Of a stretch of 64,000 nt of DNA, positions 6,135 to 14,365 are shown in pieces (positions within the stretch are counted from its first letter, which is position 1; every line of letters starts with the position of its first letter). A program made the translations under genes and the position numbers. The notes below the pieces were generated by a model. That model ran no database searches. It worked only from the letters and a program-made list of their open reading frames with translations, and was not told where the DNA came from. Location: positions 58,116-122,115 of the forward strand of contig JAZPXN010000084.1 in the NCBI GenBank assembly GCA_045543655.1, in the 5' to 3' direction. The DNA comes from RGIG995 sp045543655 (GTDB lineage: Bacteria; Bacillota; Clostridia; Oscillospirales; UBA644).

Positions 6135-7898
6135 TTAGCGGGTTTTGGCGGCGATGGAATCGGCCAATTCCCGGAGTTTCCTCTTGGTTTCCGGAGGGAT
6201 CGCCCGACGGACGTCCTGCCGGACGAGATAATACCACATAGACTTCTTTTCGGGGAGATTGAACTCCTCCACCATAACGGGATAGATCATCTTTTCCGCA
6301 TCGAAGGCGATGGCGACCTCGTTGAGCACGTGCTTGGACTCGGCGGCACGGGGCGTTAAGACCACGATAAAGATCTCCGTCTTCCCAAGGGCGTCCATGA
6401 TGGCGTCGGCATAGGCGCAGGAGCCACGGTATTCCTTCACGTCAGCCTCGCAATACCAAGGCTTCAGCCCCCGTTTTTCCAATTCCTTGGCCAGATACCG
6501 GACGATCAGCCCGTCGCCGGTATTATAGCTGATAAAGACCCGATCGGACTCCGGAGAAGTCTGCACGGTCTCCCGGTGATAAAGGGAAATATCTTCAAAG
6601 AGACTTTCGTCGCTGATCTTATTTTCCGCAAATAAGGCACGGTCTTCCTCCAGCTTGACCAGGCGCTGGCGGTAGACCGGCTGATCCGGATCCTCGTCCC
6701 TTTTCGCCCGATATTTATCCATAAAATACTGCAGGGCGTTGCCGGTGAAATCGTAGTCCACGTCCAGCTGAGCGCCGTAGGTGATCTTTTTCCGCTGGGC
6801 GTACAGAAGGGAGGCGATGCCCAGCAAGATCCCTTCGATCATCTGGGAAGAGCCTCTGCCGAGGAAGGGCAGGGAGAAGGACGCGCCAAGGCCGGAAAAT
6901 TCCCCCATCAGAGCAAAGAAGGTGGTGAGGGCAAAATAGACGGCGATGCTGAAGATGACGTAGCGGGCGTAGGTATTCTTCACCTTTGACGACATCCGGA
7001 AGAGGCGGTAAATCAAAAAGATCTCCGCGGCCAAAAGGAGCAGGAAAAAGATCCAGCCGTAGTTCATAATTCCGGTAACCGTGGGATAGTAACCGGAATT
7101 GGCCAGCCATTCCACGGCGGAGGAGCCGTTGACGGTGGCGTCGGAAGCACCGATAACTCGGCTTTCGCCCAGCGCCGCCCGTACCACCCGGGGGAAGAAG
7201 CCCATGCCGTTGGGGTCGTCCATCCCACCGGACAGAAGCATCTGCAGACGATCCTGCATCCGGTCGGAAAACAGGAACGATCCGAAATATCCCAGAACGA
7301 ACAAACCCGAAAGCCCCACGGGGAACAGCCAGGAAATATGAAGGCGCTTTTCGATCTTTCCCTTATAAAGAAGGGCAAGAAACACGAAGAAGACGACCAC
7401 CACGATCCGGTAGTTGGAGATCATGGCGGCGGCACCTAACTCCACGAGAAGCATCAGACTGATAAGAAATACCGTACCGATGCGAATCTCCTGCTTTCGG
7501 CTGATGAGATAAGACACGGGAAGCACCGAAAACATCAGAAGCTTGGCGGGCTCCAGTACCATGCTGCCAAGGCGGACGTAGTAGCCGTAGGTAGGAAGAA
7601 AATTGCAAAGGACGAGGAACAGCACGGTAACCACGTAAATGGGGATGGAGACCTTGATGAGAAGATCCGCCGAAAGACGGTTGATCACGAGCCAGCAGAG
7701 CAGAGCCAAAAGCAGAAACAACACGCCCCGGGCAAGGTAGGATTGCCGCAATTCCGGCACCGTCTCCTGCACGACGGCAAGGAAAACGGAATAGACCGCC
7801 AGCAGGATGATGGGGGCGATCTCTTTTTTCTTCCGGAGCATTCCGTAAGCAAGAACGGCCAAAACGAAAAGGCCGAGGCAGATAAAGGTTGGGATCAT
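6135..7898 (-). CDS. SEDS-like polytopic membrane protein fused to a C-terminal TIR domain
   Basis: 587 residues. Residues 1 to about 370 contain ten or eleven membrane segments with an outline like RodA/FtsW/SpoVE proteins: GYYVRLGSMVLEPAKLLMF resembles the G-x-x-x-Q-P-S-E-x-x-K-L region, a large loop follows at about 215-265, and LPFLGRGSSQMIEGILLGI resembles the P-F-x-S-Y-G-G-S segment. I do not see the usual catalytic Asp context in the large loop, so polymerase activity is doubtful. Residues about 453-570 are a TIR domain: RVFISYNTGDGLIVRYL, a D-V-K-E-Y-R-G segment, EIFIVVLTPRAAESKHVLNE, with Glu near residue 527 in the place of the NADase Glu. A likely defence or wall-stress sensor. It is probably read with or after the upstream lipoprotein gene. 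Confidence 0.7.
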   Translation of the reverse strand: MIPTFICLGLFVLAVLAYGMLRKKKEIAPIILLAVYSVFLAVVQETVPELRQSYLARGVLFLLLALLCWLVINRLSADLLIKVSIPIYVVTVLFLVLCNFLPTYGYYVRLGSMVLEPAKLLMFSVLPVSYLISRKQEIRIGTVFLISLMLLVELGAAAMISNYRIVVVVFFVFLALLYKGKIEKRLHISWLFPVGLSGLFVLGYFGSFLFSDRMQDRLQMLLSGGMDDPNGMGFFPRVVRAALGESRVIGASDATVNGSSAVEWLANSGYYPTVTGIMNYGWIFFLLLLAAEIFLIYRLFRMSSKVKNTYARYVIFSIAVYFALTTFFALMGEFSGLGASFSLPFLGRGSSQMIEGILLGIASLLYAQRKKITYGAQLDVDYDFTGNALQYFMDKYRAKRDEDPDQPVYRQRLVKLEEDRALFAENKISDESLFEDISLYHRETVQTSPESDRVFISYNTGDGLIVRYLAKELEKRGLKPWYCEADVKEYRGSCAYADAIMDALGKTEIFIVVLTPRAAESKHVLNEVAIAFDAEKMIYPVMVEEFNLPEKKSMWYYLVRQDVRRAIPPETKRKLRELADSIAAKTR

Positions 7899-7930
7899 AA
7901 AGAAAAACTCCCGTCAGACAGAATAGAAAC

Positions 7931-7956
7931 CGAGGCACCCGTGGGAGAGTGCCTCG
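7931..7956 (-). terminator. Hairpin between the lipoprotein and TIR genes
   Basis: An eight-base stem (CGAGGCAC at 7931-7938 with its complement at 7949-7956) lies 17 bases after the lipoprotein gene. On the minus strand it is followed by a T-rich but broken run. It may end the lipoprotein message partly and set the level of read-through into the SEDS/TIR gene, for which I see no own promoter. Confidence 0.5.
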
Positions 7957-7972
7957 CAAAAGCTTCAGAGGA

Positions 7973-9493
7973 TCAATCGAAATAGCCGGCGGCCTGCCAT
8001 TGATTCAAGGTAACCTTATTGGGAAGCACGTGCTCCTCGATCAGATCGTCCACGGTGACGGCACCGCGGTCAATGAGGGCGGAGACGGAAGAGGCCGTCA
8101 TAAGCCGGGAGTTGATCATGGAATAGATCTCATCCACGCCGTTGGGCCAATAAGAATACTGAAGGGAGGCGCCGTCGCGAATGAGGTATTCCACGTCCAG
8201 ATCGGTCTCGAAATAATTCTCACGGTAGTACTTCATGACGTCCTCGTAGGATTCGATGCCGTCAAGTCCTTCAAAGAGATCGTACATCAAAAATGCGGAA
8301 TGCTCCACGTTCTGAGCAAAGACGGGGATGGCAACGGAGCAAACGTCCTCGTAGAAGCCGGTGACCATGTTGGGATCGGAGCCGGCCCACAGAGTCACGC
8401 CGAAGGAGAAGGGTGCGCCGGTAACGATCTCGTCAAACAATCCCTTGGGACGGGTAGAGCACATGGCGCACAGACCGTCCAGGAAAGGCTCGTGACCGAA
8501 CCAGGGACCCCAGGGGCTTTCGGGCTGGCCGTTGTTGAAATAACGCTGATTGGTCTTGATGCTGTTGACCAACCACTGAAGGGCTTCTTTGGCCTCCGGG
8601 GTGAGCAGGCCGTTGGTCCATTCCACGCTTCCGTCGGCGTTGACCTTATCCACGGTCACCAGATCGATACCGGTGGCAAGGAAGCTGGCGCGGGTCATAT
8701 GCTGGACCCGGGCGGTCAGCCCCCAGACCGTCTCGGAGCCGGAATCGTCGTAGCAGGAGGTAATGACGTCCAGCATGGCGTCCCGGTCCCAGGCCTCGTT
8801 TTCCCAGTATTCCTGGGGATCGGTGGCGTCGAACTGAACGAGCATATCCTTGTTATAGGCAAAAAGATAATAGGGCAGGGGGGTATAATCCAACCACAGA
8901 GCGGGGGTGACGCCGTAGAAGGTACCGCCGGCCATCATGGCCTCCCGGGCGGTGATGTTGCCCCATTTCTCCATATCCCAGAAGTTGATGATATGATCCA
9001 CCTGCAGAAGATCCTGCATCAGCGACTCGGAGCCGCCGGTGCCGCAGGTGCGGCGCAGCTTATCGTTGATATCGGCGAAGATCAGGTCCCCGGCATTGTC
9101 GGAATAAATGCGGGACTGCATGGCGTTGACGAATTTATCCTCCGCCACCTGCTCAAATTCCAAAAGGCAGCCGTACAGCTCCTGCACCTCCAGAATCCGC
9201 TCGGCAACCTTTTCGCCCATACGGGAATCCTGGGAATATTTAAAGGGGTTGTCCACTTCCTGGAACTGAATGACGACGTACGTATTTCCCTCAGTATCGC
9301 CGGTAGGGCGGTCGGGAAGAACGAAGGATTCCACCTTATCCTGAATGCCGCCGTCGTTGCCTCCCTCGGGATTCGAAGCATCCCCCTTCCCCTCAGAATC
9401 GGTGATGGGTTCGGAACCGGGGGTACAAGCCGCAAGGGCAAGCACCATCAGCAACGCAAGGATCAAAGAAAGACTTCTGCGCAAGAGTTTCAT
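7973..9493 (-). CDS. Extracellular solute-binding lipoprotein (ABC-type)
   Basis: 506 residues starting at 9493 after AAGGAG. Residues 1-22 are a lipoprotein signal peptide ending in the lipobox L-A-A-C, followed by an acidic Gly/Ser/Asp linker. The body has the build of family 1 sugar-type binding proteins: YVVIQFQEVDNPF at the start of the mature part, DLIFADINDKL, a hinge with TFYGVTPALW and YYLFAYNKDML, and the EYWENEAWDRDAML segment. It would be anchored outside the membrane and hand a solute to an ABC importer. No permease or ATPase gene lies nearby, so the partner is elsewhere or the protein serves as a sensor. It has its own promoter at 9528-9556. Confidence 0.8.
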   Translation of the reverse strand: MKLLRRSLSLILALLMVLALAACTPGSEPITDSEGKGDASNPEGGNDGGIQDKVESFVLPDRPTGDTEGNTYVVIQFQEVDNPFKYSQDSRMGEKVAERILEVQELYGCLLEFEQVAEDKFVNAMQSRIYSDNAGDLIFADINDKLRRTCGTGGSESLMQDLLQVDHIINFWDMEKWGNITAREAMMAGGTFYGVTPALWLDYTPLPYYLFAYNKDMLVQFDATDPQEYWENEAWDRDAMLDVITSCYDDSGSETVWGLTARVQHMTRASFLATGIDLVTVDKVNADGSVEWTNGLLTPEAKEALQWLVNSIKTNQRYFNNGQPESPWGPWFGHEPFLDGLCAMCSTRPKGLFDEIVTGAPFSFGVTLWAGSDPNMVTGFYEDVCSVAIPVFAQNVEHSAFLMYDLFEGLDGIESYEDVMKYYRENYFETDLDVEYLIRDGASLQYSYWPNGVDEIYSMINSRLMTASSVSALIDRGAVTVDDLIEEHVLPNKVTLNQWQAAGYFD

Positions 9494-9527
9494 GACGATT
9501 CTCCTTATCGGTTGGTTTTATGGACTC

Positions 9528-9556
9528 ATTATAACACATCTGACAGGAAAAGTCAA
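9528..9556 (-). promoter_or_regulatory. SigA-type promoter of the solute-binding lipoprotein gene
   Basis: On the minus strand TTGACT (9551-9556) and TATAAT (9528-9533) are spaced by 17 bases, upstream of the start at 9493. A hairpin-forming segment lies further upstream (CAACCC at 9580-9585 with GGGTTG at 9601-9606) around a GTTGACAAC palindrome; it may end the previous operon or serve as an operator. Confidence 0.8.
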
Positions 9557-9615
9557 GGGAGCCGAGAACTTTTATGCGTCAACCCCCAGTTGACAACCGT
9601 GGGTTGAAATCGGGC

Positions 9616-10299
9616 TCAGGGAAGGGGAATTTCCTGGTAAAAGGCGGGGATCACCCGATTGGGGGCCCGGAAGATATCGCCGGTAAAATCGTCGAACAAC
9701 CCGAAATGGAGGGGCACCGCATATTTTGCGCCGGTGCGGGCAGCAAAGGCTGCGGCGTCAGTAGCGTTCATATTATTGCCGAAGCCGTTGACGGGCAGAA
9801 ACACCGCTTCCAGGGGCAGGTCGGGCAGGGATTCGAAGACCTTTTCGTGATAAAGGGTATCCCCGGTGATATAATAATGCTTTCCCTCGGCGGAGAGAAT
9901 GTAGCCCACGGCGTCGGGGTCGGAATGGGAGGCGTAGACCGTCCGGAGAACGATCTCCCCTTCGGTCCACGTAAGTCCGGGGGTGGCGCAGACCATCCGG
10001 TTCGGTTCGCTTCCGAACTGAGCGCGAAGCTTCCGGCACCCGCCCACGGAAGCCAGCACCAGCACCCGGGAATCGGGCAGATAATGGGCGACGGATTCGG
10101 GGTCGATATGATCGAGATGATCGTGGGTGAAGAGCAGAATATCCGGTTTTACCGCCCAGAAGCGCTCGTCCACGGGGACTCTGCGGGCGTTGACGGGGTT
10201 AATCTTCGCAACGCTGTCGGACAGATAGGGATCGACGATCACGGTCTTGCCTGAAGTCTCGAACATGAGGCCGGCCTGACCGAGCCAGGTAATTTTCAT
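9616..10299 (-). CDS. Metallo-beta-lactamase-fold hydrolase (UlaG/UPF0173-like)
   Basis: 227 residues. The start at 10299 is preferred because AAAGGAGA lies nine bases before it. The protein opens with MKITWLGQAGLMFETSGKTVIVDPYLSD. It has the metal-binding LLFTHDHLDHID motif, a later YASHSDPDAVGY and ITGDTLYHEKV, and ends near YAVPLHFGLFDDF. This is the pattern of UlaG-like MBL hydrolases, some of which open sugar-acid lactones. The last gene of the four-gene operon with the enolase-superfamily dehydratase, so a role on a sugar acid lactone is plausible but unproved. The GH16 stop codon lies inside its ribosome binding region, so the two are coupled. Confidence 0.8.
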   Translation of the reverse strand: MKITWLGQAGLMFETSGKTVIVDPYLSDSVAKINPVNARRVPVDERFWAVKPDILLFTHDHLDHIDPESVAHYLPDSRVLVLASVGGCRKLRAQFGSEPNRMVCATPGLTWTEGEIVLRTVYASHSDPDAVGYILSAEGKHYYITGDTLYHEKVFESLPDLPLEAVFLPVNGFGNNMNATDAAAFAARTGAKYAVPLHFGLFDDFTGDIFRAPNRVIPAFYQEIPLP

Positions 10300-10303
10300 C
10301 TTA

Positions 10304-11131
10304 TCATTTCTCCTTTCGGTCAAAGACCCGGACGTAATCCACGAGGAAGGTATCCCCCGCGTCCATGGCGGCGTAGGCCTCCGGGGTGGGGGTATGATCC
10401 TCAAAACGGTATCCCCGCATTTCGGTGGAAATCAGGATAAATTCGGGGCGGTGGGAGACGAAATCGGTAATTTTTCCGTCTTCCTTCCCGTCTACGTAGA
10501 AGGTATAGCCGGTCTCGTCCCAAAGCATCCCGAAGCGGTGGAATTCCGTGGGATCCACGTCCATGCCGCCAATCTGGTTGCGCTTCATATCCAGACCGTA
10601 GCCACCGGTAAAAACGTTGTGATGATGAACGTGTCCGGGACGGAAGCATTCCATAATATCAATTTCGGAGCCGGATTCGGCGGGATCGAGAGAGGCCCCG
10701 ATGATGGGGGACTGCATCCAGAAGGCCGACCACCAGCCCAGCATCTGCTGAAAGCGGCAGCGGCATTCGTAATAGCCGTATTTGTGCTGGAATTTGGGCT
10801 CCTTCAGCTTGCCGATATTCCATTGCAGATAATCCTTTTCGAAGGTGGTTTTTTCGACGGACTGATCCATGAAATTATAGCCGGTCTGCAGCTGGGAGGA
10901 GGTGGGGCGGCCGTCTTCCCCGGGAAGGATGGAAAAGACCGCGTTGCTCTTGCCGTCCAGGGTGACGCCCTTGTCGGTCCAGGCGGGATGGGGGCGGTTC
11001 ATCATGGACATCCGGTAGTCCCATTTGGTGGTATCCAGCTCGGTGCCGTCGAATTCGTCGCTCCAGACCAGCTCCCATTCCCCGTCGGGAAGAAGGCTGG
11101 GCTCGTGATTTTTCACTTCGTACTTTTTCAT
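10304..11131 (-). CDS. Glycoside hydrolase family 16 protein
   Basis: 275 residues. The GH16 active site is clear: SGSEIDIMECF, giving the E-x-D-x-x-E with nucleophile and acid/base Glu. It is flanked by YECRCRFQQMLGWWSAFWMQSP before and FHRFGMLWDETGYTFYVDGKE after, the usual beta-jelly-roll pattern. The N-terminus has LVWSDEFDGTELDTTKWDYR, a hallmark start of the family. Members cut beta-1,3 or 1,4 glucans and galactans. There is no signal peptide, so it would act in the cytosol on imported oligosaccharides. The gene lies one base from the SDR gene and four from the MBL gene. Confidence 0.85.
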   Translation of the reverse strand: MKKYEVKNHEPSLLPDGEWELVWSDEFDGTELDTTKWDYRMSMMNRPHPAWTDKGVTLDGKSNAVFSILPGEDGRPTSSQLQTGYNFMDQSVEKTTFEKDYLQWNIGKLKEPKFQHKYGYYECRCRFQQMLGWWSAFWMQSPIIGASLDPAESGSEIDIMECFRPGHVHHHNVFTGGYGLDMKRNQIGGMDVDPTEFHRFGMLWDETGYTFYVDGKEDGKITDFVSHRPEFILISTEMRGYRFEDHTPTPEAYAAMDAGDTFLVDYVRVFDRKEK

Positions 11132-11132
11132 A

Positions 11133-11915
11133 TCATTTCTCCTCCGGAAGAATGGGATAAAGTTGAATCGTATTTCCCCCGTCCACGGTCAGCTCCGCAC
11201 CGGTGGTATTCCGGGCGTGGGCGGCGAAATACCAGACGGCGTCGGCAATATCGGAAAATTCCGCAATATCGCCGAGGGGCGTGAAATTGGAGGGAGCGTT
11301 GCGGCAATCGTTGTAATTATTCTGCCAGCGGTCGGTTTTGATCATGCCGGGAAGGACGGCGTTGACCCGGATATTGTATTTTCCCAAATCCAGCGCCAGC
11401 GCCCGCATCATCCCCAATTGCGCCGATTTTGAGGTGGAATAGGCGATGCGGTCGGGGATGGCACGGTAAGCGGTGTTGGAATTGATAAAGACCACCGATC
11501 CGTCGTTTTTCTCCTTCATCCGCAGGGCGGCCTGCTGGATCATAGCGTAGTTGGCCACCACGTTGGTGTTGATGACGTTGACGAAATCCGACAGGGGATT
11601 TTCGAAGATCTTCTGACGGATGCCCAGATTGGCGGCGTTGAGCACCAGGCAATCCACGGGGGTTTTCCATTCGTCAAGGGTGGCGAAGAGGTCGGCAATG
11701 CCGGTCTCGTTGACGGAGTTATCGTCGTTGACCAGCTCCAGGCAGAATCCTTCGATGCGGACGGAGGGGAATCTCCGACGGAGATCCTCCAGAGCCTCCC
11801 CCAGGGGTTGGGCCCGGCGGGAGGTGACGATCACGTTCCAGCCTTCGGAGGCAAATTTTTCCGCAACGGCAAAGCCCGTATTGACCACGGCGCCGGTGAT
11901 AAGTGCGGTTTTCAC
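11133..11915 (-). CDS. Short-chain dehydrogenase/reductase (SDR)
   Basis: 260 residues. The cofactor-binding start is MKTALITGAVVNTGFAVAEKF, a T-G-x-x-x-x-T-G variant of the usual G-x-x-x-G-x-G. Then come LVLNAANLG (the N-A-x-G strand), VVFINSNTA with Ser, YSTSK with catalytic Tyr and Lys, and NAVLPGMIKT after the active site. It would oxidise or reduce an alcohol/ketone of a sugar or sugar acid with NAD(P). It lies 16 bases after the enolase-superfamily gene and just before the GH16 gene, in one operon under the AraC-type control region at 13093-13246. Confidence 0.85.
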   Translation of the reverse strand: MKTALITGAVVNTGFAVAEKFASEGWNVIVTSRRAQPLGEALEDLRRRFPSVRIEGFCLELVNDDNSVNETGIADLFATLDEWKTPVDCLVLNAANLGIRQKIFENPLSDFVNVINTNVVANYAMIQQAALRMKEKNDGSVVFINSNTAYRAIPDRIAYSTSKSAQLGMMRALALDLGKYNIRVNAVLPGMIKTDRWQNNYNDCRNAPSNFTPLGDIAEFSDIADAVWYFAAHARNTTGAELTVDGGNTIQLYPILPEEK

Positions 11916-11931
11916 GGTCTTCTCCCCTTTC

Positions 11932-13092
11932 TTAAAAATAAAATTCAGTCTTGGGGGGCCGGATATCGGTCAAGGCCCCGGTATAATGGCGGAGATTGTG
12001 CTCCACGTAGGGATGCTCAAGGCAGGCCTCCTCGTTCAATTCGATGCCGAGGCCGAGACGGTCGCCGATTTTAAGAAAGCCGTTTTCGTAGATCAGTTTT
12101 TCGTCGGTGACGTTTTTGCGGTAGTCCACGTCGGAATACATGATCTCCAGAATACAGAAATTGGGGCAGCAGGCGGCAATCTGCAGCGTGGCGGCGTTAG
12201 CCACGGGCCCCGAGGGATTGTGGGGTGCGAAGGGAACGTAATTTGCCTCTGCAACGGCGGCAATCTTCTTCAGCTCCATGATCCCGCCGGCGTGGGAGAT
12301 ATCGGGCTGAATATAATCGGCGGCACGGAGGCGGAACAGCTCGTTATAATCGAACCGGGTATACAGCCGTTCCCCGGCGGAGATGGCCACGGGGGATTTG
12401 GCACGAACGGCCTGAAGAGCCTCGATATTGTTGGGGGGCACCGGCTCCTCCAGGAACATGGGCTTGAACTGCGCCACCTCCTGAGCGATCTTGATGCCGG
12501 TGGGCACGTCGAAGCGACCGTGGGCCTCGATGAGAAGATCGACCTCCGGCCCAACGGCGTCCCGAACGGCGGCAATACAGCGCAAAGCCTTGTCCAGATC
12601 CTTATTGGAGATCTGCAGATAGCTCTTGCCGAAGCGATCCCATTTCATGGCGGTGACGCCCCGCTGAACGGCGATGCGGGCTTTTTCGGCAAATTCCTCC
12701 GGCTCCTTGGCGCCGGCAAACCAGCCGTTGACGTAGATGCGGCATTCGTCGTTGACCTTCCCGCCCAGCAGCTGATAGACGGGGACGCCCAAAGATTTAC
12801 CCAAAATATCCCACAGCGCCATTTCCACGGCGGAAAGAGCACTCATCAATACCGCCCCGCCCCGCCAATAGGCGTCCCGGTAGGTATCGTGATAGATCTT
12901 TTCGATCTGCCGGGGATCCTTGCCCACGAGAGACTGCTTCAGATGCTCCACGGCACCCTCCAGCGCCTTTTCCTTGTATTCCAGGGTGCCCTCCCCCACG
13001 CCGTCGATCCCCTCGTCGGTATAGACCTTAACGAAGACCCAGTTGGTGCGGTAACAATCCACGGTGAAGGTTTTGATATCGGTAATCTTCAT
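11932..13092 (-). CDS. Enolase-superfamily sugar-acid dehydratase (mandelate racemase-like, DgoD-type)
   Basis: 386 residues from ATG 13092 with AAAGGAG about ten bases before it. It starts MKITDIKTFTVDCYRTNWVFVKVYTDEG. The N-terminal capping domain has GIDGVGEGTLEY and SAVEMALWDILGKSLGVPVYQLLGG. The barrel carries AMKWDRFG, LLIEAHGRFD with the first metal ligand region, MFLEEPVPP, AISAGERLY and DISHAGGIMELKKI, with PHNPSGPVA at the end. This layout matches galactonate/gluconate-type dehydratases. It is the first gene of an operon with SDR, GH16 and MBL genes, so it likely feeds a sugar acid into central metabolism. The substrate cannot be fixed from sequence. Confidence 0.85.
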   Translation of the reverse strand: MKITDIKTFTVDCYRTNWVFVKVYTDEGIDGVGEGTLEYKEKALEGAVEHLKQSLVGKDPRQIEKIYHDTYRDAYWRGGAVLMSALSAVEMALWDILGKSLGVPVYQLLGGKVNDECRIYVNGWFAGAKEPEEFAEKARIAVQRGVTAMKWDRFGKSYLQISNKDLDKALRCIAAVRDAVGPEVDLLIEAHGRFDVPTGIKIAQEVAQFKPMFLEEPVPPNNIEALQAVRAKSPVAISAGERLYTRFDYNELFRLRAADYIQPDISHAGGIMELKKIAAVAEANYVPFAPHNPSGPVANAATLQIAACCPNFCILEIMYSDVDYRKNVTDEKLIYENGFLKIGDRLGLGIELNEEACLEHPYVEHNLRHYTGALTDIRPPKTEFYF

Positions 13093-13149
13093 GACCCAAA
13101 AACTCCTTTGCGGCCTTTTTCTTTCATTATAAAGCAACGGGTCGGGAAT

Positions 13150-13165
13150 GTATATCAGAATATAC
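13150..13165. promoter_or_regulatory. Palindrome between the AraC and dehydratase genes (candidate operator)
   Basis: GTATAT at 13150-13155 and ATATAC at 13160-13165 flank a four-base spacer, between the divergent genes. It is close upstream of a TTATAAT element on the minus strand that has no good -35 box, which fits an activator-dependent promoter for the dehydratase operon. The binding protein is inferred to be the adjacent AraC regulator. Confidence 0.4.
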
Positions 13166-13196
13166 CCCGTTTTTTTGCAATATCTTCCGAAAATAC

Positions 13197-13225
13197 TTGA
13201 TTTTCACCAAAATATATGATACAAT
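13197..13225 (+). promoter_or_regulatory. SigA-type promoter of the AraC-family gene
   Basis: TTGATT at 13197-13202 and TACAAT at 13220-13225 with a 17-base spacer, just before the ribosome binding site at 13235. Confidence 0.7.
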
Positions 13226-13246
13226 ATACTTATTGGAGGGATGAGA

Positions 13247-14056
13247 ATGAAGCTTTGCAACGTCACGGAATACGGCATCTTCAACACGGATTTCGCTTTT
13301 CCCGGCAAGAAACGGTCGGAGGGGCGGGTGCTTTATGATTTTCAGATCGAATATTTTATCTCCTGCACCGGGAAGGCCTATATCAACGACGACGTCTATC
13401 CCCTGGAGCCGGGGAATCTTCTTTGCTCCAAGCCGGGGCAGGTGCGCCGGAGCGAATTCGGATTCCGGTGTTATTACGTTCATTTCACCCTGCCGGAAGA
13501 TTCCCCTTACCGGGAACGGCTGATGAATACGCCGGACTTTTACCGCATCGTGGATCCCCATATCTACGGCCGCATTTTCGAGGATCTGATCAGCCATCTG
13601 ATCCTGGACGGATACGATCCGGAATCGGATCTGCTGAATGCCAAATTGCTGGAGCTGTTCTATTATCTCGACCGGGATGCGGAGCGGAACCGGAATTATC
13701 TGGAGCTGTCCGAGCCCAAGCAGAACCCGGTGATCCCCAAGGTGTTGGAATATCTGAAAGACAATATCGCCACACCCGTCACCCTGACGGATATGGCGAA
13801 GCGCACGGGGTATTCTCCCCATTATTTTCACGGAATTTTTACTTCGGTCATGGGACAGACGCCCCAGCAATATCTGCTGCAGCTGCGCATCCGCCGGGCA
13901 AAGGATCTGCTGGTGCGCACCGACCGGTCTCTGGCGCAGATTGCTTACGAATGCGGGTTTTCCTCCCAATCCTACTTCAATCTCCAGTTCCGCAACCAGA
14001 CCGGAACCACGCCGGGCCAGTACCGGAAGGCTCATATGGAGCGGTACAATCCATAA
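13247..14056 (+). CDS. AraC-family transcriptional regulator of the sugar-acid operon
   Basis: 269 residues. The ATG at 13247 is chosen over 13241 because GGAGGG (13235-13240) is then six bases away. The N-terminal half is a cupin-like sensor (YFISCTGKAYINDDVYPLEPGNLL). The C-terminal 100 residues are a double helix-turn-helix: VTLTDMAKRTGYSPHYFHGIF and SLAQIAYECGFSSQSYFNLQFR followed by GTTPGQYRK. It binds DNA near the divergent dehydratase operon and most likely activates it when a sugar or sugar acid is bound. Gene position and the palindrome at 13150 support this. Confidence 0.88.
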   Translation: MKLCNVTEYGIFNTDFAFPGKKRSEGRVLYDFQIEYFISCTGKAYINDDVYPLEPGNLLCSKPGQVRRSEFGFRCYYVHFTLPEDSPYRERLMNTPDFYRIVDPHIYGRIFEDLISHLILDGYDPESDLLNAKLLELFYYLDRDAERNRNYLELSEPKQNPVIPKVLEYLKDNIATPVTLTDMAKRTGYSPHYFHGIFTSVMGQTPQQYLLQLRIRRAKDLLVRTDRSLAQIAYECGFSSQSYFNLQFRNQTGTTPGQYRKAHMERYNP

Positions 14057-14123
14057 GCGATTCAAATCGACACAAATTCCGTCGGAGCTATGGCAGCGGA
14101 ATAGGCCGATCTTTTCGCTGAAC

Positions 14124-14306
14124 TTAATTCTGCTTCTGGACGCTTTTATATTCGTCGTACCAGCGGAAATAGGGGCAGGTAGAGCCGGGGCGGGAGTAAT
14201 GCAGCGCCTCGTCCTCGTCCAACGTCAGACTGCAGGCCATGCAGCCGAAGCCTTCGTCGAATTCGTAATACAGGCAGCATTCACAGCGGCTTTTCTTTTC
14301 TGCCAT
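14124..14306 (-). CDS. Small Cys-rich protein (DUF6472-like)
   Basis: 60 residues with Cys pairs CECCLYYEFDEGFGCMACSLTLDEDEALHY and a C-terminal TCPYFRWYDEYKSVQKQN. The C-x-x-C, C-x-x-C and CPYFR-x-x-DEY pattern matches what I recall of DUF6472, a family of short zinc-ribbon-like proteins in Clostridia with no known function. It probably binds one zinc ion. The gene stands alone between the AraC gene (converging) and galT (upstream, same strand). Confidence 0.7.
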   Translation of the reverse strand: MAEKKSRCECCLYYEFDEGFGCMACSLTLDEDEALHYSRPGSTCPYFRWYDEYKSVQKQN

Positions 14307-14330
14307 AAAATCACCTCGTCAGTCTTACAT

Positions 14331-14362
14331 AAATTCCCTCCGAAGATCTCGGAGGGAATTTT
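14331..14362 (-). terminator. Terminator-like hairpin after galT
   Basis: A 13-base stem (14331-14343 with 14349-14361, core TTCCCTCCGA) with a five-base loop directly follows the galT stop. The T tract on the minus strand is short, so termination may be partial. Confidence 0.6.
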
Positions 14363-14365
14363 CGT

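Noticed and set aside
7949..9607. A 552-residue plus-strand frame over the lipoprotein gene
   Set aside because: The lipoprotein frame has a signal peptide, a ribosome binding site and a promoter; this one has none.
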